Below, piece after piece: positions 47,001-55,892 of a stretch of DNA of 64,000 nt. Location: the NCBI RefSeq assembly GCF_014645495.1, contig NZ_BMLV01000002.1, forward strand, positions 425,191 to 489,190, in the 5' to 3' direction. The first letter of the stretch is position 1, and each line of letters starts with the position of its first letter. The position numbers and the translations under genes are program-made. The notes under the pieces are model-generated. The model saw nothing but the letters and a program-made list of their open reading frames with translations. It was not told the DNA's origin and made no database searches. Source of the DNA: Cloacibacterium rupense. Its GTDB lineage: Bacteria; Bacteroidota; Bacteroidia; Flavobacteriales; Weeksellaceae.

Positions 47001-47734
47001 AAAAAAAATATTTTCAATTAAAAAGTAAAATTAAGCTATATATTAAAATAAATTGGATAAAAACAATATACATTAATTTTAAAATGCTTTCTTTAGACCA
47101 AGCAAAGAAATTACCAATTATAGTTTTTGGCAAATGTTCTTTCAAAAATTTAGAAGGTAAAATTGTTTTAGAAGGAGAATCTTTTTTTGGAAGGATAGGA
47201 ATAGGACAGAAATATCAAATATTTGAAAAAGAGAAAGGTATTTCGGAGTTTCGAATCGCAGGTGAACTAAGATTTCAAGGAAGAGCACAGTTTGGAACAG
47301 ATTGTAGGGTATTTGTAGGAGAAAACGCGATTTTCACGTTGGGTGATATGGCTTCAATAGGAGGTGATAGTTCATTAATATGCACACAAAAGATTTCTCT
47401 CGGCAGATTTTGTAGAATGGGATCAGAGACCTTTATTACTGATTCTAATTTTCATGCGATGAAAAACACCGCAACAGGAGAAATTCATCCAAAATCTTTT
47501 GAAATTTGCTTAGGAAATTATAATTTTATAGCCACAAGAGTAACAATAATGGGAAAAACCAAAACACCAGATTTTTGCACCGTAGCATCTTGTTCGTTGA
47601 TTAATAAAAATTTTTCTGAGTTTGGAGAAAACATTCTTATAGGAGGAGTGCCAGCTAAATTACTTAAACAAAACCTCAAAAGAGATTGGGAGGGGGAGAA
47701 ACAATCTTTAGAGCATTACTTGAAAATACAATGA
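46997..47734 (+). CDS. Hexapeptide-repeat acyltransferase
   Basis: 245 residues from the ATG at 46997 overlapping the flippase stop by four bases. The left-handed beta-helix repeats run from about residue 70 to 210, with SNFHAMKN and IGGVPAKLLKQN. It likely acetylates a sugar of the cluster. Its stop overlaps the next gene's ATG (ATGA), so the genes are co-translated. Confidence 0.8.
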   Translation: MKKKYFQLKSKIKLYIKINWIKTIYINFKMLSLDQAKKLPIIVFGKCSFKNLEGKIVLEGESFFGRIGIGQKYQIFEKEKGISEFRIAGELRFQGRAQFGTDCRVFVGENAIFTLGDMASIGGDSSLICTQKISLGRFCRMGSETFITDSNFHAMKNTATGEIHPKSFEICLGNYNFIATRVTIMGKTKTPDFCTVASCSLINKNFSEFGENILIGGVPAKLLKQNLKRDWEGEKQSLEHYLKIQ

Positions 47735-48123
47735 ATTCCAAAATAATAAATCTTCCAAAAATTGAAGACACAAGGGGAAATCTCTCTGTGATTGAAAAAA
47801 ATAACATTCCCTTTTCTATCAAAAGAGTTTACTATCTCTATGATGTGCCTAGCGGAGCAGAAAGGGGAGGGCATGCTCATAAGGAACAAGAAGAATTTAT
47901 TGTTTCTGTATCAGGAAGTTTTGATGTCATTTTGAATAATGGAGAACACGAGGAATCATATACTCTGAATAAACCAAATCAGGGGCTTTATGTAGCCCAA
48001 AAAACATGGCGAGAACTTAGAAACTTCTCTTCTGGAGCGGTTTGTTTGGTTGTTTCTTCGGGTGAGTTTGATGAGGATGACTACATCAGAGATTTTGAAG
48101 ACTTTTTGAACTATTTAAAGTAA
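47731..48123 (+). CDS. dTDP-4-keto-6-deoxyhexose 3,4-ketoisomerase (FdtA/QdtA/WxcM-like cupin)
   Basis: 130 residues from the ATG at 47731. The cupin core carries GGHAHKEQEEFI and the closing SSGEFDEDDYIRDFEDFL, both typical of FdtA/QdtA. It moves the keto group from C4 to C3 before the aminotransferase acts. FdtA and QdtA differ in stereochemistry, which cannot be told here. Ends overlap the convergent GT2 gene by 13 bases. Confidence 0.88.
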   Translation: MNSKIINLPKIEDTRGNLSVIEKNNIPFSIKRVYYLYDVPSGAERGGHAHKEQEEFIVSVSGSFDVILNNGEHEESYTLNKPNQGLYVAQKTWRELRNFSSGAVCLVVSSGEFDEDDYIRDFEDFLNYLK

Positions 48124-49007
48124 ATAGATGCTCTGCATTTTAGCTCTAATAGAAAAAACTTGAAAAAATCTACCCAATTGTTGTTTAGATAGCATTGTTC
48201 TATACTGTAATGTATTCTTTTTAAAAGAGCTTTATTTTCTTTAGAATTATTCCTTTTTATGGCTTCTGTGTATATCACCATCAGAGAGAGATTAATTTTT
48301 TTTGCAAAATTATTTTTTTGATGAAATTGATTGCCTAGAGAATTGTCTAAATTTCTTTTTTCCATTAAAAATTCATCTAGAAAAGCAATTCTATGACGAT
48401 ATGAAAGACGAAGCCAATAATCTAAATCTTCAAAAACAAGACTTTCATTATATCCGTTTAAAAGTTCAAAGTGTTTACGTCTCATCATTGCAGATACAGA
48501 ACACATGCATAATCCACCACTTAGCAAACTTTCATAGGTGGTTGTGAATAAATTTTGGTCTAAAACGTTTCCATCATCGTTTACCGCAAAGTAATGATTG
48601 ATAAATTTTCCATTGGCGTCAATATTATTTGCGTTGCCAAAAATTAATCCCACATTTTCATCTTGGCTTAAGAAGAAATTGACTTGTTTTTCAATACAAT
48701 CTGGTAGTAGTCTATCGTCAGCAGAAAGGTCAATTAAAAAATTACCTTTAGATTTTTTGAAAGCCAAATTAAAAGCTTTGTTATGACTTATTGTGGTTGG
48801 CAGATTTATAAAAACTGTTTCGGGGTATTGTAAAAAAAAATTTTGTATTACATCAAAAGAATAATCGCTACTGCCATTATTAATCACAATAAGTTCTATA
48901 TTTGTGTAAGATTGTTTCACTACAGATTCTAGAGCTTCCCAAACATAAAGCTCATGATTGTAGCAATTACAAATAACAGTTACTAAGGGTGAATTTTCGG
49001 TATTCAT
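48111..49007 (-). CDS. Glycosyltransferase family 2
   Basis: 298 residues from the ATG at 49007 (MNTENSPLVTVICNCYNHE). GT-A fold: VTVICNCYNHELYVWEALESVV, then the donor-site DLSADDRLLPD and the acceptor-region FEDLDYWLRLSYRH (ED motif). It is inverted relative to its cluster neighbours and starts one base from the divergent GT4 gene. Confidence 0.88.
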   Translation of the reverse strand: MNTENSPLVTVICNCYNHELYVWEALESVVKQSYTNIELIVINNGSSDYSFDVIQNFFLQYPETVFINLPTTISHNKAFNLAFKKSKGNFLIDLSADDRLLPDCIEKQVNFFLSQDENVGLIFGNANNIDANGKFINHYFAVNDDGNVLDQNLFTTTYESLLSGGLCMCSVSAMMRRKHFELLNGYNESLVFEDLDYWLRLSYRHRIAFLDEFLMEKRNLDNSLGNQFHQKNNFAKKINLSLMVIYTEAIKRNNSKENKALLKRIHYSIEQCYLNNNWVDFFKFFLLELKCRASIYFK

Positions 49008-49008
49008 T

Positions 49009-50118
49009 ATGATGAAAAGCAAAGATAAGGAAAACAAAATCAAAATAGCACTTATAAGTTATTCATTATCTTCTGGTGGACTAGAGAGAGTAATCGCCAA
49101 TTCATCTATTATGTTTAATGAAATGAATATAGAAGTGGACCTTCATATTTTAGAGGCTGAAATTCACTACCCGTTTGCAGGAACCATTTTTGTTTACGAC
49201 ATTAAAAACAAATCCATATTAGAAAAAATTAGAAAATATGAATTGTTAAGAAAGAACCTAAAAAATAATAATTACAACCTAATTATTGACCATAGGTATA
49301 GACTAAGCCCTAGTTCAGAGTTTTTTTGGCAATATTATATTTACAGCAAACAAAAGGTGGTGAATTATATCCATAGCTCAGTATTATTGCATTATTTTTC
49401 TTCTTTGAATAGAAAATTAATAAATCTTATTTTCAGGAAAAGACTTTTTTTATCAGTTTCTAAAGAGATTGAATCTAAAGTGAAAATTAATTTTCCTTCG
49501 CAAAAAATAAAAACAATATATAATCCAATATCATTTTCAAAACCAGAAATAAAACCAGAAGTTCAGAAGTATATTGTAACAATATCCAGAATGGATTTCG
49601 GGAATACTAAGCAAGTAGATGTGCTTTTAGAATGTTTCGCCAAAAGCAAACTGCCTAATAATGATTATAAGTTAATAATTATAGGTTCGGGAGAAAAACA
49701 AACAGAGATGGAATTATTGGCAAAACAACTTAATGTTTCGAATCAAGTGATATTTAAAGGGTTTTTAGAAAATCCATATCATTATCTTAAAAATGCTTTT
49801 TTTACAACATTAACAAGCAAGTACGAAGGCTTGCCAACCGTTCTAATAGAATCTTTGATGCTAGGAACCCCAGTAGTCTCTTTTGACTGCGAAACCGGGC
49901 CAAATGAAATTATTAAAAATGAAATTAATGGACTTTTGGTAGATAATCAAAACAAGATAGCATTTATAGAAGCAATGAATCGTATGATTAGCGAGCCAGA
50001 ACTATATCAAAAATTAAAATCAAATGCAGTAAAATCTGTTGAAAAATTTTCTATCCATCAGATAAAATATGAATGGGAAAAGTTTTTGAATAAAGAAATA
50101 ATTAATGATAAATATTAA
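49009..50118 (+). CDS. Glycosyltransferase family 4
   Basis: 369 residues of the GT-B fold. The early SLSSGGLERVIANSS and the C-terminal nucleotide-sugar block TLTSKYEGLPTVLIESLMLGTPVVSFDCETGPNEII (about 268-305) with the E(x7)E motif mark GT4. Retaining enzyme, probably adding a sugar to the repeat unit. Convergent with the next gene by 17 bases. Confidence 0.9.
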   Translation: MMKSKDKENKIKIALISYSLSSGGLERVIANSSIMFNEMNIEVDLHILEAEIHYPFAGTIFVYDIKNKSILEKIRKYELLRKNLKNNNYNLIIDHRYRLSPSSEFFWQYYIYSKQKVVNYIHSSVLLHYFSSLNRKLINLIFRKRLFLSVSKEIESKVKINFPSQKIKTIYNPISFSKPEIKPEVQKYIVTISRMDFGNTKQVDVLLECFAKSKLPNNDYKLIIIGSGEKQTEMELLAKQLNVSNQVIFKGFLENPYHYLKNAFFTTLTSKYEGLPTVLIESLMLGTPVVSFDCETGPNEIIKNEINGLLVDNQNKIAFIEAMNRMISEPELYQKLKSNAVKSVEKFSIHQIKYEWEKFLNKEIINDKY

Positions 50119-51040
50119 AATCAATGCCAAATTTTTTCAGGTATCTTTTGCCATAAAGAGCATATCGCAAAATAAATGCAGGCATAGACAAAAGTAATTT
50201 CACTTTTGGTTCAATATTTTCTCTTTCTACTTCTTTTAAATAGAATTTTTTTTTCTCTTTATTTCCAAATGTATGAAAATGCAGCGCATATTCAATTCTG
50301 TATACATCGAGGAATTTTTTTAAGCTAGGATTATTTTTTTCGTCTTCTAAAAATTGATCAAAAGTTGGAAGTTTTTTTTCATTGATTTTGATTCTAGAAA
50401 GACTTTTGTTTGTTTGAAGAAAATTATAAATAACAGTAGTGTTTTTGCAAATTACTACATTGTGCTTTAATGCTATTCTTATCCAATAATCAATATCTTC
50501 TCCATTATACAATGTATTATCAAAAAAACCGATATTTTTAATAACCGTATGATGAATAGTGTTGGCAGATGAATTGCCTATTCGGCTCTTTATGCTACTC
50601 CCAAAAAAATCTTTTACATAACCCTCATATTCCTCAGAAATATCTATAAATTTACAGTAAGAATATTTACCATCAGCTATTTTAGTTTTGTATCTACTGC
50701 AATACATACCCGCATCAGGAAACTTTTTAATCGTAAAAAAAAGATTTTCAAGATAATCATTTGTCCATTCATCATCTGCATCTAAAAAACAAAAGTATTC
50801 TCCCTCAGCCATTTCCATACCTTTGTTTCTAGCAATAGAAACGCCTTGGTTATTTTGATGGAAAATTTTTATTCTACTATCGGTAAATCTTTTAATTTTT
50901 TCTAGACTAGCATCATTAGAACCATCATTCACGATTATAATTTCATAATCATTAAATGTTTGATTCAAAACACTTTGAAGAGTCTTTTCTATAAAAACCT
51001 CTTTATTGTACAACGGAATAATGATACTGAAGTAAGCCAA
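50102..51040 (-). CDS. Glycosyltransferase family 2
   Basis: 312 residues. FSIIIPLYNKEVFIEKTLQSVL, IIVNDGSNDAS, CFLDADDEW (DxD) and NGEDIDYWIRIALKH define an inverting GT-A enzyme. Second inverted glycosyltransferase of the cluster. Preceded two bases upstream by the small membrane-protein gene, so both share a promoter. Confidence 0.9.
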   Translation of the reverse strand: MAYFSIIIPLYNKEVFIEKTLQSVLNQTFNDYEIIIVNDGSNDASLEKIKRFTDSRIKIFHQNNQGVSIARNKGMEMAEGEYFCFLDADDEWTNDYLENLFFTIKKFPDAGMYCSRYKTKIADGKYSYCKFIDISEEYEGYVKDFFGSSIKSRIGNSSANTIHHTVIKNIGFFDNTLYNGEDIDYWIRIALKHNVVICKNTTVIYNFLQTNKSLSRIKINEKKLPTFDQFLEDEKNNPSLKKFLDVYRIEYALHFHTFGNKEKKKFYLKEVERENIEPKVKLLLSMPAFILRYALYGKRYLKKFGIDFNIYH

Positions 51041-51042
51041 TC

Positions 51043-51261
51043 TTAGTCTTTTTTAATCAAGTGATAAACTTGTATTACACTTAAAATAGCATTTGGGATA
51101 ATTACCGGCCAAAGCATCCCACTGAAAACGCCATAAACAACAAAAGCAATGCATCCTACTAAGTTTACAATTCTTATTTTTTTTAAATCCTTTAGCATAA
51201 AACTAAGAATTACAAAAATCGAGGCTAGATAACCTACATATTCTGACCAATTTTCGCTCAT
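51043..51261 (-). CDS. Small YgjV/PQ-loop-like membrane protein
   Basis: 72 residues from the ATG at 51261 (MSENWSEYVGYLAS). Three hydrophobic helices with the order LASIFVILSFMLKDLKKIRIVN, a short loop, and WPVIIPNAILSVIQVYHL. The layout recalls the YgjV family and half-size SemiSWEET transporters, but the PQ motif itself is not seen. Function unknown. It is the first gene of a two-gene transcript with the GT2. Confidence 0.6.
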   Translation of the reverse strand: MSENWSEYVGYLASIFVILSFMLKDLKKIRIVNLVGCIAFVVYGVFSGMLWPVIIPNAILSVIQVYHLIKKD

Positions 51262-51279
51262 ATATAAAAATTTGGACGA

Positions 51280-51287
51280 CAAATTTA
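51280..51287 (-). promoter_or_regulatory. Bacteroidota -7 element for the YgjV-like/GT2 unit
   Basis: Minus-strand TAAATTTG, a perfect TAnnTTTG, 18 bases before the ATG at 51261. Confidence 0.45.
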
Positions 51288-51345
51288 CTCTTATTTTTAT
51301 AAAATAATGTCATTAAGTCATAATAATAGTTTGGTAAAGTATTTG

Positions 51346-51353
51346 TAACTTTG
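51346..51353 (+). promoter_or_regulatory. Bacteroidota -7 element for clpC
   Basis: TAACTTTG, a perfect TAnnTTTG, 55 bases before the clpC ATG. No -33 TTTG at a normal distance. Confidence 0.5.
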
Positions 51354-51408
51354 ATTTGTAAATAAGTTTTTGTACTTATTTTCAAAACATTAAATTGAGG
51401 AAATTGCT

Positions 51409-53925
51409 ATGGAAAATAAATTCTCAGAAGGCCTAAACAAAGTCTTCAAACAAAGTAAAACTGAGGCAAAAAGACTACAAAGCGAGTTTCTTTCTACAGA
51501 ACATTTCTTGCTAGGAATTATTAATACGGATAATTCTGCCAAAGAAATTTTAGAAAACTTAAACGCTGACCTTACTCAGATTAAAAGAAAGATAGAAAGC
51601 ATGAATGTCAATACCAATCCTTTTGCAGAAGAAAAGGATAGTATTTCATTGACCAAACTGGCAGACTACGCCCTAAAAAGAGCCGACTTAGAAAGCAGAC
51701 AGTATAAATCTTCAGAAATTAATACCGTACACCTTTTACTTGGAATTCTTTATAAAATTGAAGACCCTGCAACTAGTATTTTAGGTTCTTATGATGTTGA
51801 TTATGAAAGTGTTGCTAAAGAATATCAAGCCATGCTCAAAAATTCTGGGCAGCTCCCAAAAAGTTCTGCGTATGATGACGACGAAGAGAGAGAAGAGTAC
51901 GGCCAAATGAAAAAGCCTACCGGAAATATAGGAGCAGGAAAAAGCAAAACACCTACGCTAGATAATTTCGGTAGAGACCTTACAGCTCTTGCTTCAGAAG
52001 GAAAACTAGACCCTGTAATCGGTAGAGAAAAAGAAATAGAGAGAGTTTCTCAGATTCTATCTAGACGTAAGAAAAACAACCCGTTATTAATTGGTGAACC
52101 AGGCGTAGGTAAATCTGCGATTGCTGAAGGCTTGGCCCTTAGAATTCATCAGAAAAAAGTATCTAGAGTTCTTTATGGGAAACGTGTAATTACACTTGAT
52201 TTAGCAAGTTTAGTTGCTGGAACCAAATACAGAGGTCAGTTCGAAGAAAGAATGAAAGCCATCATGACAGAACTAGAGAAAAATAGAGATGTCATTCTTT
52301 TCATAGATGAACTTCACACGATTGTTGGCGCAGGAAGTTCTACAGGAAGTTTAGACGCTTCTAATATGTTTAAACCTGCTTTGGCAAGAGGAGAAATTCA
52401 ATGCATTGGTGCTACAACTTTAGACGAATACCGTCAATACATAGAAAAAGATGGCGCTTTAGAAAGACGTTTCCAAAAAGTAATGGTAGAGCCTACTTCT
52501 ATCGAAGAAACCATCTTGATTTTGAATCAAATTAAAGACAAATACGAAGACCATCATAATGTAACCTATACAGACGAAGCCATTGCAGCCTGTGTAAACC
52601 TTACTTCTAGATACATTACAGACCGATTTTTACCAGACAAAGCCATTGATGCTATGGACGAAGCTGGCTCTAGAGTGTATATCAAAAATATGAAAGTGCC
52701 TACCGAAATTATTGAGCACGAAGCTAAAATTGAGGAAATTAAGGAACTGAAACAAAAAGCAGTAAAAGCTCAAGATTATTTAGAAGCCAGAAGATTAAAA
52801 GACGAAGAAGAGCAGTTACAAATGGAACTTTCTGTAGCCCAAGAAAAATGGGACAAAGAAGTGAAAGAGAAAAAGGAACAAGTAACCGAAGAAAATGTAG
52901 CTGAGGTGGTTTCTATGATGTCTGGAGTTCCAGTAACCAAAGTGGGGAAAAACGAAATGGACAAATTGGCCAATATGGATAATTTGCTCAACGGAAAAGT
53001 AATCGGCCAAACAGATGCGGTGAAAAAAGTGGTAAAAGCCATCCAAAGAAACAGAGCAGGTCTTAAAGACCCAAACAGACCAATTGGAACTTTTATTTTC
53101 TTAGGAACTACAGGTGTTGGTAAAACTGAATTGGCTAAAGTAATGGCTCGTGAATTATTCGATTCTGATGATTCTTTGATCAGAATTGACATGAGTGAAT
53201 ACATGGAAAAATTTGCGGTTTCTAGATTGGTTGGTGCGCCTCCAGGATACGTAGGTTACGAAGAAGGCGGGCAATTAACCGAAGCTGTGAGAAGAAAACC
53301 ATACGCTGTAATTCTTCTAGACGAGATAGAAAAAGCTCACCCAGATGTTTTCAATATTTTGTTACAAATTCTAGACGAAGGTCACGTAACCGATTCTTTG
53401 GGCAGAAAAGTAGATTTTAGAAACACCATTATCATTTTAACTTCTAATATCGGAACTAGAGACTTGAAAGATTTCGGTGATGGAGTAGGATTTGGTACTT
53501 CTGCCAAAAAGTCTAATACAGATGCCAGAGCAAGAGCAACCATAGAAAGCGCCCTCAAAAAAGCGTTTTCACCAGAATTCTTAAATAGAATAGACGACAT
53601 CATTATCTTTAATGCACTTGAAAAAGATGATATTAAGAAAATTATAGATTTAGAATTAAACAAACTGTACAAACGTTTAGAAAAACTAAACTACAAAGTT
53701 CAGTTAACTGATGAAGCCAAAGATTTCATTGCAGAAAAAGGTTGGGACAAAGATTTCGGAGCTAGACCACTGAAAAGAGCTATCCAAAAATATATAGAAG
53801 ACCTTTTGGCAGAAATGTTGGTAAACAAACAGTTTACCGAAGGCGAAGAAGTAATTCTGAAACTAAACGAAGCCAAAGATGCTCTAGAAGGTGAAACCTC
53901 TATGAAATCTAAAGAAAAAGCTTAA
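51409..53925 (+). CDS. clpC: ATP-dependent Clp protease ATPase subunit ClpC
   Basis: 838 residues. Clp N-domain repeats are followed by the first AAA+ module (GEPGVGKS), a UVR-like middle region (VKAQDYLEARRLKDEEEQLQ), and the second AAA+ module (GTTGVGKT, LLDEIEKAHPDVFN). A VGFGTS loop after the second module is the expected ClpP contact. ClpC unfolds substrates for ClpP. The middle region separates it from ClpA and ClpB. Confidence 0.95.
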   Translation: MENKFSEGLNKVFKQSKTEAKRLQSEFLSTEHFLLGIINTDNSAKEILENLNADLTQIKRKIESMNVNTNPFAEEKDSISLTKLADYALKRADLESRQYKSSEINTVHLLLGILYKIEDPATSILGSYDVDYESVAKEYQAMLKNSGQLPKSSAYDDDEEREEYGQMKKPTGNIGAGKSKTPTLDNFGRDLTALASEGKLDPVIGREKEIERVSQILSRRKKNNPLLIGEPGVGKSAIAEGLALRIHQKKVSRVLYGKRVITLDLASLVAGTKYRGQFEERMKAIMTELEKNRDVILFIDELHTIVGAGSSTGSLDASNMFKPALARGEIQCIGATTLDEYRQYIEKDGALERRFQKVMVEPTSIEETILILNQIKDKYEDHHNVTYTDEAIAACVNLTSRYITDRFLPDKAIDAMDEAGSRVYIKNMKVPTEIIEHEAKIEEIKELKQKAVKAQDYLEARRLKDEEEQLQMELSVAQEKWDKEVKEKKEQVTEENVAEVVSMMSGVPVTKVGKNEMDKLANMDNLLNGKVIGQTDAVKKVVKAIQRNRAGLKDPNRPIGTFIFLGTTGVGKTELAKVMARELFDSDDSLIRIDMSEYMEKFAVSRLVGAPPGYVGYEEGGQLTEAVRRKPYAVILLDEIEKAHPDVFNILLQILDEGHVTDSLGRKVDFRNTIIILTSNIGTRDLKDFGDGVGFGTSAKKSNTDARARATIESALKKAFSPEFLNRIDDIIIFNALEKDDIKKIIDLELNKLYKRLEKLNYKVQLTDEAKDFIAEKGWDKDFGARPLKRAIQKYIEDLLAEMLVNKQFTEGEEVILKLNEAKDALEGETSMKSKEKA

Positions 53926-53931
53926 AAATAG

Positions 53932-53959
53932 AAACCTCCGAAAATTTTTTCGGAGGTTT
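53932..53959. terminator. Terminator between clpC and the XRE-ImmA gene
   Basis: Perfect 12-bp arms AAACCTCCGAAA (53932-53943) and complement (53948-53959), then a T run. It can serve both convergent genes. Confidence 0.9.
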
Positions 53960-53964
53960 TTTAG

Positions 53965-55053
53965 TTAATTAAGAACAATTTTTAATTTGGTTCTTAATGG
54001 TACATTTTCTTTACCAAAAAGTTCTTCTCTTAACTTTTCTGTAAAACCTAATTGTTTGTAAAATCCGTTTTCTGTTTCAGATTCTAAAAGTTTAAACATT
54101 TTATTTAAAAGTGTGGGTTTTGCAATCTCAAACTCTAAAGGTTCTTGTTTTCTTATTGGTGCTAATTTCATCATCCAAAAGCGAAGTGTTTGTTGTGATA
54201 TTGTGCCTAATGAATATGCACGATATACTAATGATGAAATTGACATATTCCATTCTAATTTCAAAGATTTTAGTTTCTCAAGTGTTAGTTGTCTCAAAGA
54301 AGATTTTATATCTTTTTCTGGAGCTAAAAAAGAAGCAGCAAAGTTATTTGCTTCCGCTTCGATATCTCTGTCAATTGAAATTAAATCTTCAAAGTGTAAT
54401 AGGAGATGTCCGAGTTCGTGAGCTATTGTGAAAACTTTTCTAGAATTAGGTATTTTATCATTTACTAAAATAACGGGAATTCCTTTCACATAAAAGCTAA
54501 CTCCATCAAACTTATTATTATCAGAAGAAATAAAATCATAATCAAAAAAATGAATTATTATACCTTTACTTTCTAATAAATCAACAATATTGTTGATTGG
54601 CCCTCTACCAATTCCGAATTTTAATCTGATTTCTGTAGCTAAATATTCAAAATCAATTTTAAACTCATTGTCTTTCTCTTTAATAAAATCGTCAGTATTA
54701 ATTTTAGGAAGACCATCAGCGTCTAAATCTATAATTTCTAAAGCTTCAGAAATAGTGTTGTGTAACAAGTTGAGTCTTGATTCAAAAAGAGCAAGCTTTG
54801 TTTTGGTTATTGAGGATAATTTTCTGTAAAATAGTTTTTGATTTACATTTTCTACATTTCTTTTAAAGAAACTGGGTTCAAAATATTCTTTAAATTTTTC
54901 AATTTGATTTTCTTCAAGGTTTTTATCTCCTTTCTCTAACTTACTAATAACAGGTTGAGATACACCAAGTAACTTTGCAAACTGCGATTGATTTAATCCA
55001 TAAAAATCTCTAACAATTTTAATGGAAAATCCATTGTAAGCATTTGTTTCCAT
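53965..55053 (-). CDS. XRE-family regulator with ImmA/IrrE metallopeptidase domain
   Basis: 362 residues. The N-terminal helix-turn-helix (LNQSQFAKLLGVSQPVISKLEKG, about 20-42) is joined to a C-terminal peptidase M78 domain with HELGH (212-216) and the downstream E233 in EAEANNFAASFLAP. In known systems such as ImmA of ICEBs1 and IrrE of Deinococcus, the peptidase cleaves a repressor and derepresses genes. Here both parts are in one protein. It is the second gene of a two-gene unit; its role is inferred to be autoregulatory, but its target is not in view. Confidence 0.85.
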   Translation of the reverse strand: METNAYNGFSIKIVRDFYGLNQSQFAKLLGVSQPVISKLEKGDKNLEENQIEKFKEYFEPSFFKRNVENVNQKLFYRKLSSITKTKLALFESRLNLLHNTISEALEIIDLDADGLPKINTDDFIKEKDNEFKIDFEYLATEIRLKFGIGRGPINNIVDLLESKGIIIHFFDYDFISSDNNKFDGVSFYVKGIPVILVNDKIPNSRKVFTIAHELGHLLLHFEDLISIDRDIEAEANNFAASFLAPEKDIKSSLRQLTLEKLKSLKLEWNMSISSLVYRAYSLGTISQQTLRFWMMKLAPIRKQEPLEFEIAKPTLLNKMFKLLESETENGFYKQLGFTEKLREELFGKENVPLRTKLKIVLN

Positions 55054-55070
55054 TTTATATATTTTTTAAA

Positions 55071-55093
55071 AAGAACTTTGACTTTTTGATTTC
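55071..55093. repeat. Inverted-repeat copy 1 beside the XRE-ImmA module
   Basis: The plus strand holds CTTTGACTTTTTGATTTCT (55076-55094). Its reverse complement recurs at 55781-55799 with one extra A, so the pair brackets the 55106-55756 gene. Confidence 0.55.
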
Positions 55094-55105
55094 TTCGGGT
55101 TAGAA

Positions 55106-55756
55106 CTAAGCTATTGCTGAATCTGAATCAGATTCACCGTTTTGTTTATTTTTTGATTTTATAATGTTTTCAGTATTTACTTTAGAAACCTCTCTAATTC
55201 CATATTCTAAAGCGATACCTCCTCCATGATAATATTGCAGATTTACAAAATCTATAAAATCAGTAGTTTTCTTAAAACCAACAAAAAGTATTGGCGGAGA
55301 GGTTTTAAGATTTAATTTTGAAATTTCTGCACTCATTTTTTTAGACATTGTAAAAGGCAAGCCTTGTAAAACATCTTCGAATCTTTTTGTTTTCATGCCT
55401 TCAACGGTGTTTTCCTTACCTAAAGCTTTGAAACATAAAAAGAAACTATTGTCAACTAAAGCATAAGTCATTCTATAAGTTTCGAAAAACTTGACTCTAT
55501 GTCTAGTCTTCTCATTGGCTAAAATCCTAGCTTTAAAAATGTCAATAATTGCATTGTTTAGAAGCATTGATTGCAGCGTTTTTTTACTAAAGAGATTAGG
55601 TTCGGTTTTCACCAAACCTAAAACTTTAGCATTACCTTCTGTTACTGCTTGATAAGCAGTTTCTAAAATTTCTTTGCAAATATTTGGTCTAAAATTTGCA
55701 AGATATCCGGTAAAAGTATTAGTTTTACCAAGAAAATAAAAATTAATATTTTTCAT
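55106..55756 (-). CDS. Hypothetical protein, first gene of the XRE-ImmA unit
   Basis: 216 residues, no signal peptide or membrane helix. Mixed alpha/beta pattern with a stretch FFLCFKALGK and the glycine-rich YYHGGGIALEYGIREVSK near 173-190, then a charged, serine-rich tail. I recognise no family. It lies 52 bases upstream of the XRE-ImmA gene on the same strand, so the two probably form a functional pair of the toxin-antitoxin or regulator-effector kind; this is inference from position only. Confidence 0.6.
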   Translation of the reverse strand: MKNINFYFLGKTNTFTGYLANFRPNICKEILETAYQAVTEGNAKVLGLVKTEPNLFSKKTLQSMLLNNAIIDIFKARILANEKTRHRVKFFETYRMTYALVDNSFFLCFKALGKENTVEGMKTKRFEDVLQGLPFTMSKKMSAEISKLNLKTSPPILFVGFKKTTDFIDFVNLQYYHGGGIALEYGIREVSKVNTENIIKSKNKQNGESDSDSAIA

Positions 55757-55780
55757 TAAAGTGTAAAGTATTTAATGGAG

Positions 55781-55803
55781 AAATCAAAAAAGTCAAAGAA
55801 CTT
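55781..55803. repeat. Inverted-repeat copy 2 beside the XRE-ImmA module
   Basis: GAAATCAAAAAAGTCAAAG (55781-55799), complement of the copy at 55076-55094 apart from one base. It lies in the leader of the two-gene unit. Confidence 0.55.
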
Positions 55804-55804
55804 A

Positions 55805-55830
55805 AAGCATCTTGCGCGAACAAGGTGCTT
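55805..55830. other. Leader hairpin of the XRE-ImmA unit
   Basis: AAGCATCTTG (55805-55814) pairs with CAAGGTGCTT (55821-55830) with one G-T pair and loop CGCGAA. Six T residues follow in the plus direction, so it could end an antisense transcript or attenuate the leftward one. Confidence 0.4.
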
Positions 55831-55858
55831 TTTTCTTGCATATAAATTATGCACTATA

Positions 55859-55891
55859 CAAAAGTAATAAAATATTTTAATATTAAACAAA
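55859..55891 (-). promoter_or_regulatory. Promoter of the XRE-ImmA unit
   Basis: Minus-strand TTTG (55891-55888), a 21-base spacer, and TACTTTTG (55866-55859), matching both parts of the Bacteroidota consensus. The expected transcription start, near 55853, gives a leader of about 97 bases. Confidence 0.65.
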
Positions 55892-55892
55892 A

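Noticed and set aside
52776-53204. 142-codon frame on the minus strand
   Set aside because: It is antisense to clpC, whose AAA+ motifs are clear.
54111-54431. Frames of about 100 codons on the plus strand
   Set aside because: They are antisense to the well-supported XRE-ImmA gene.
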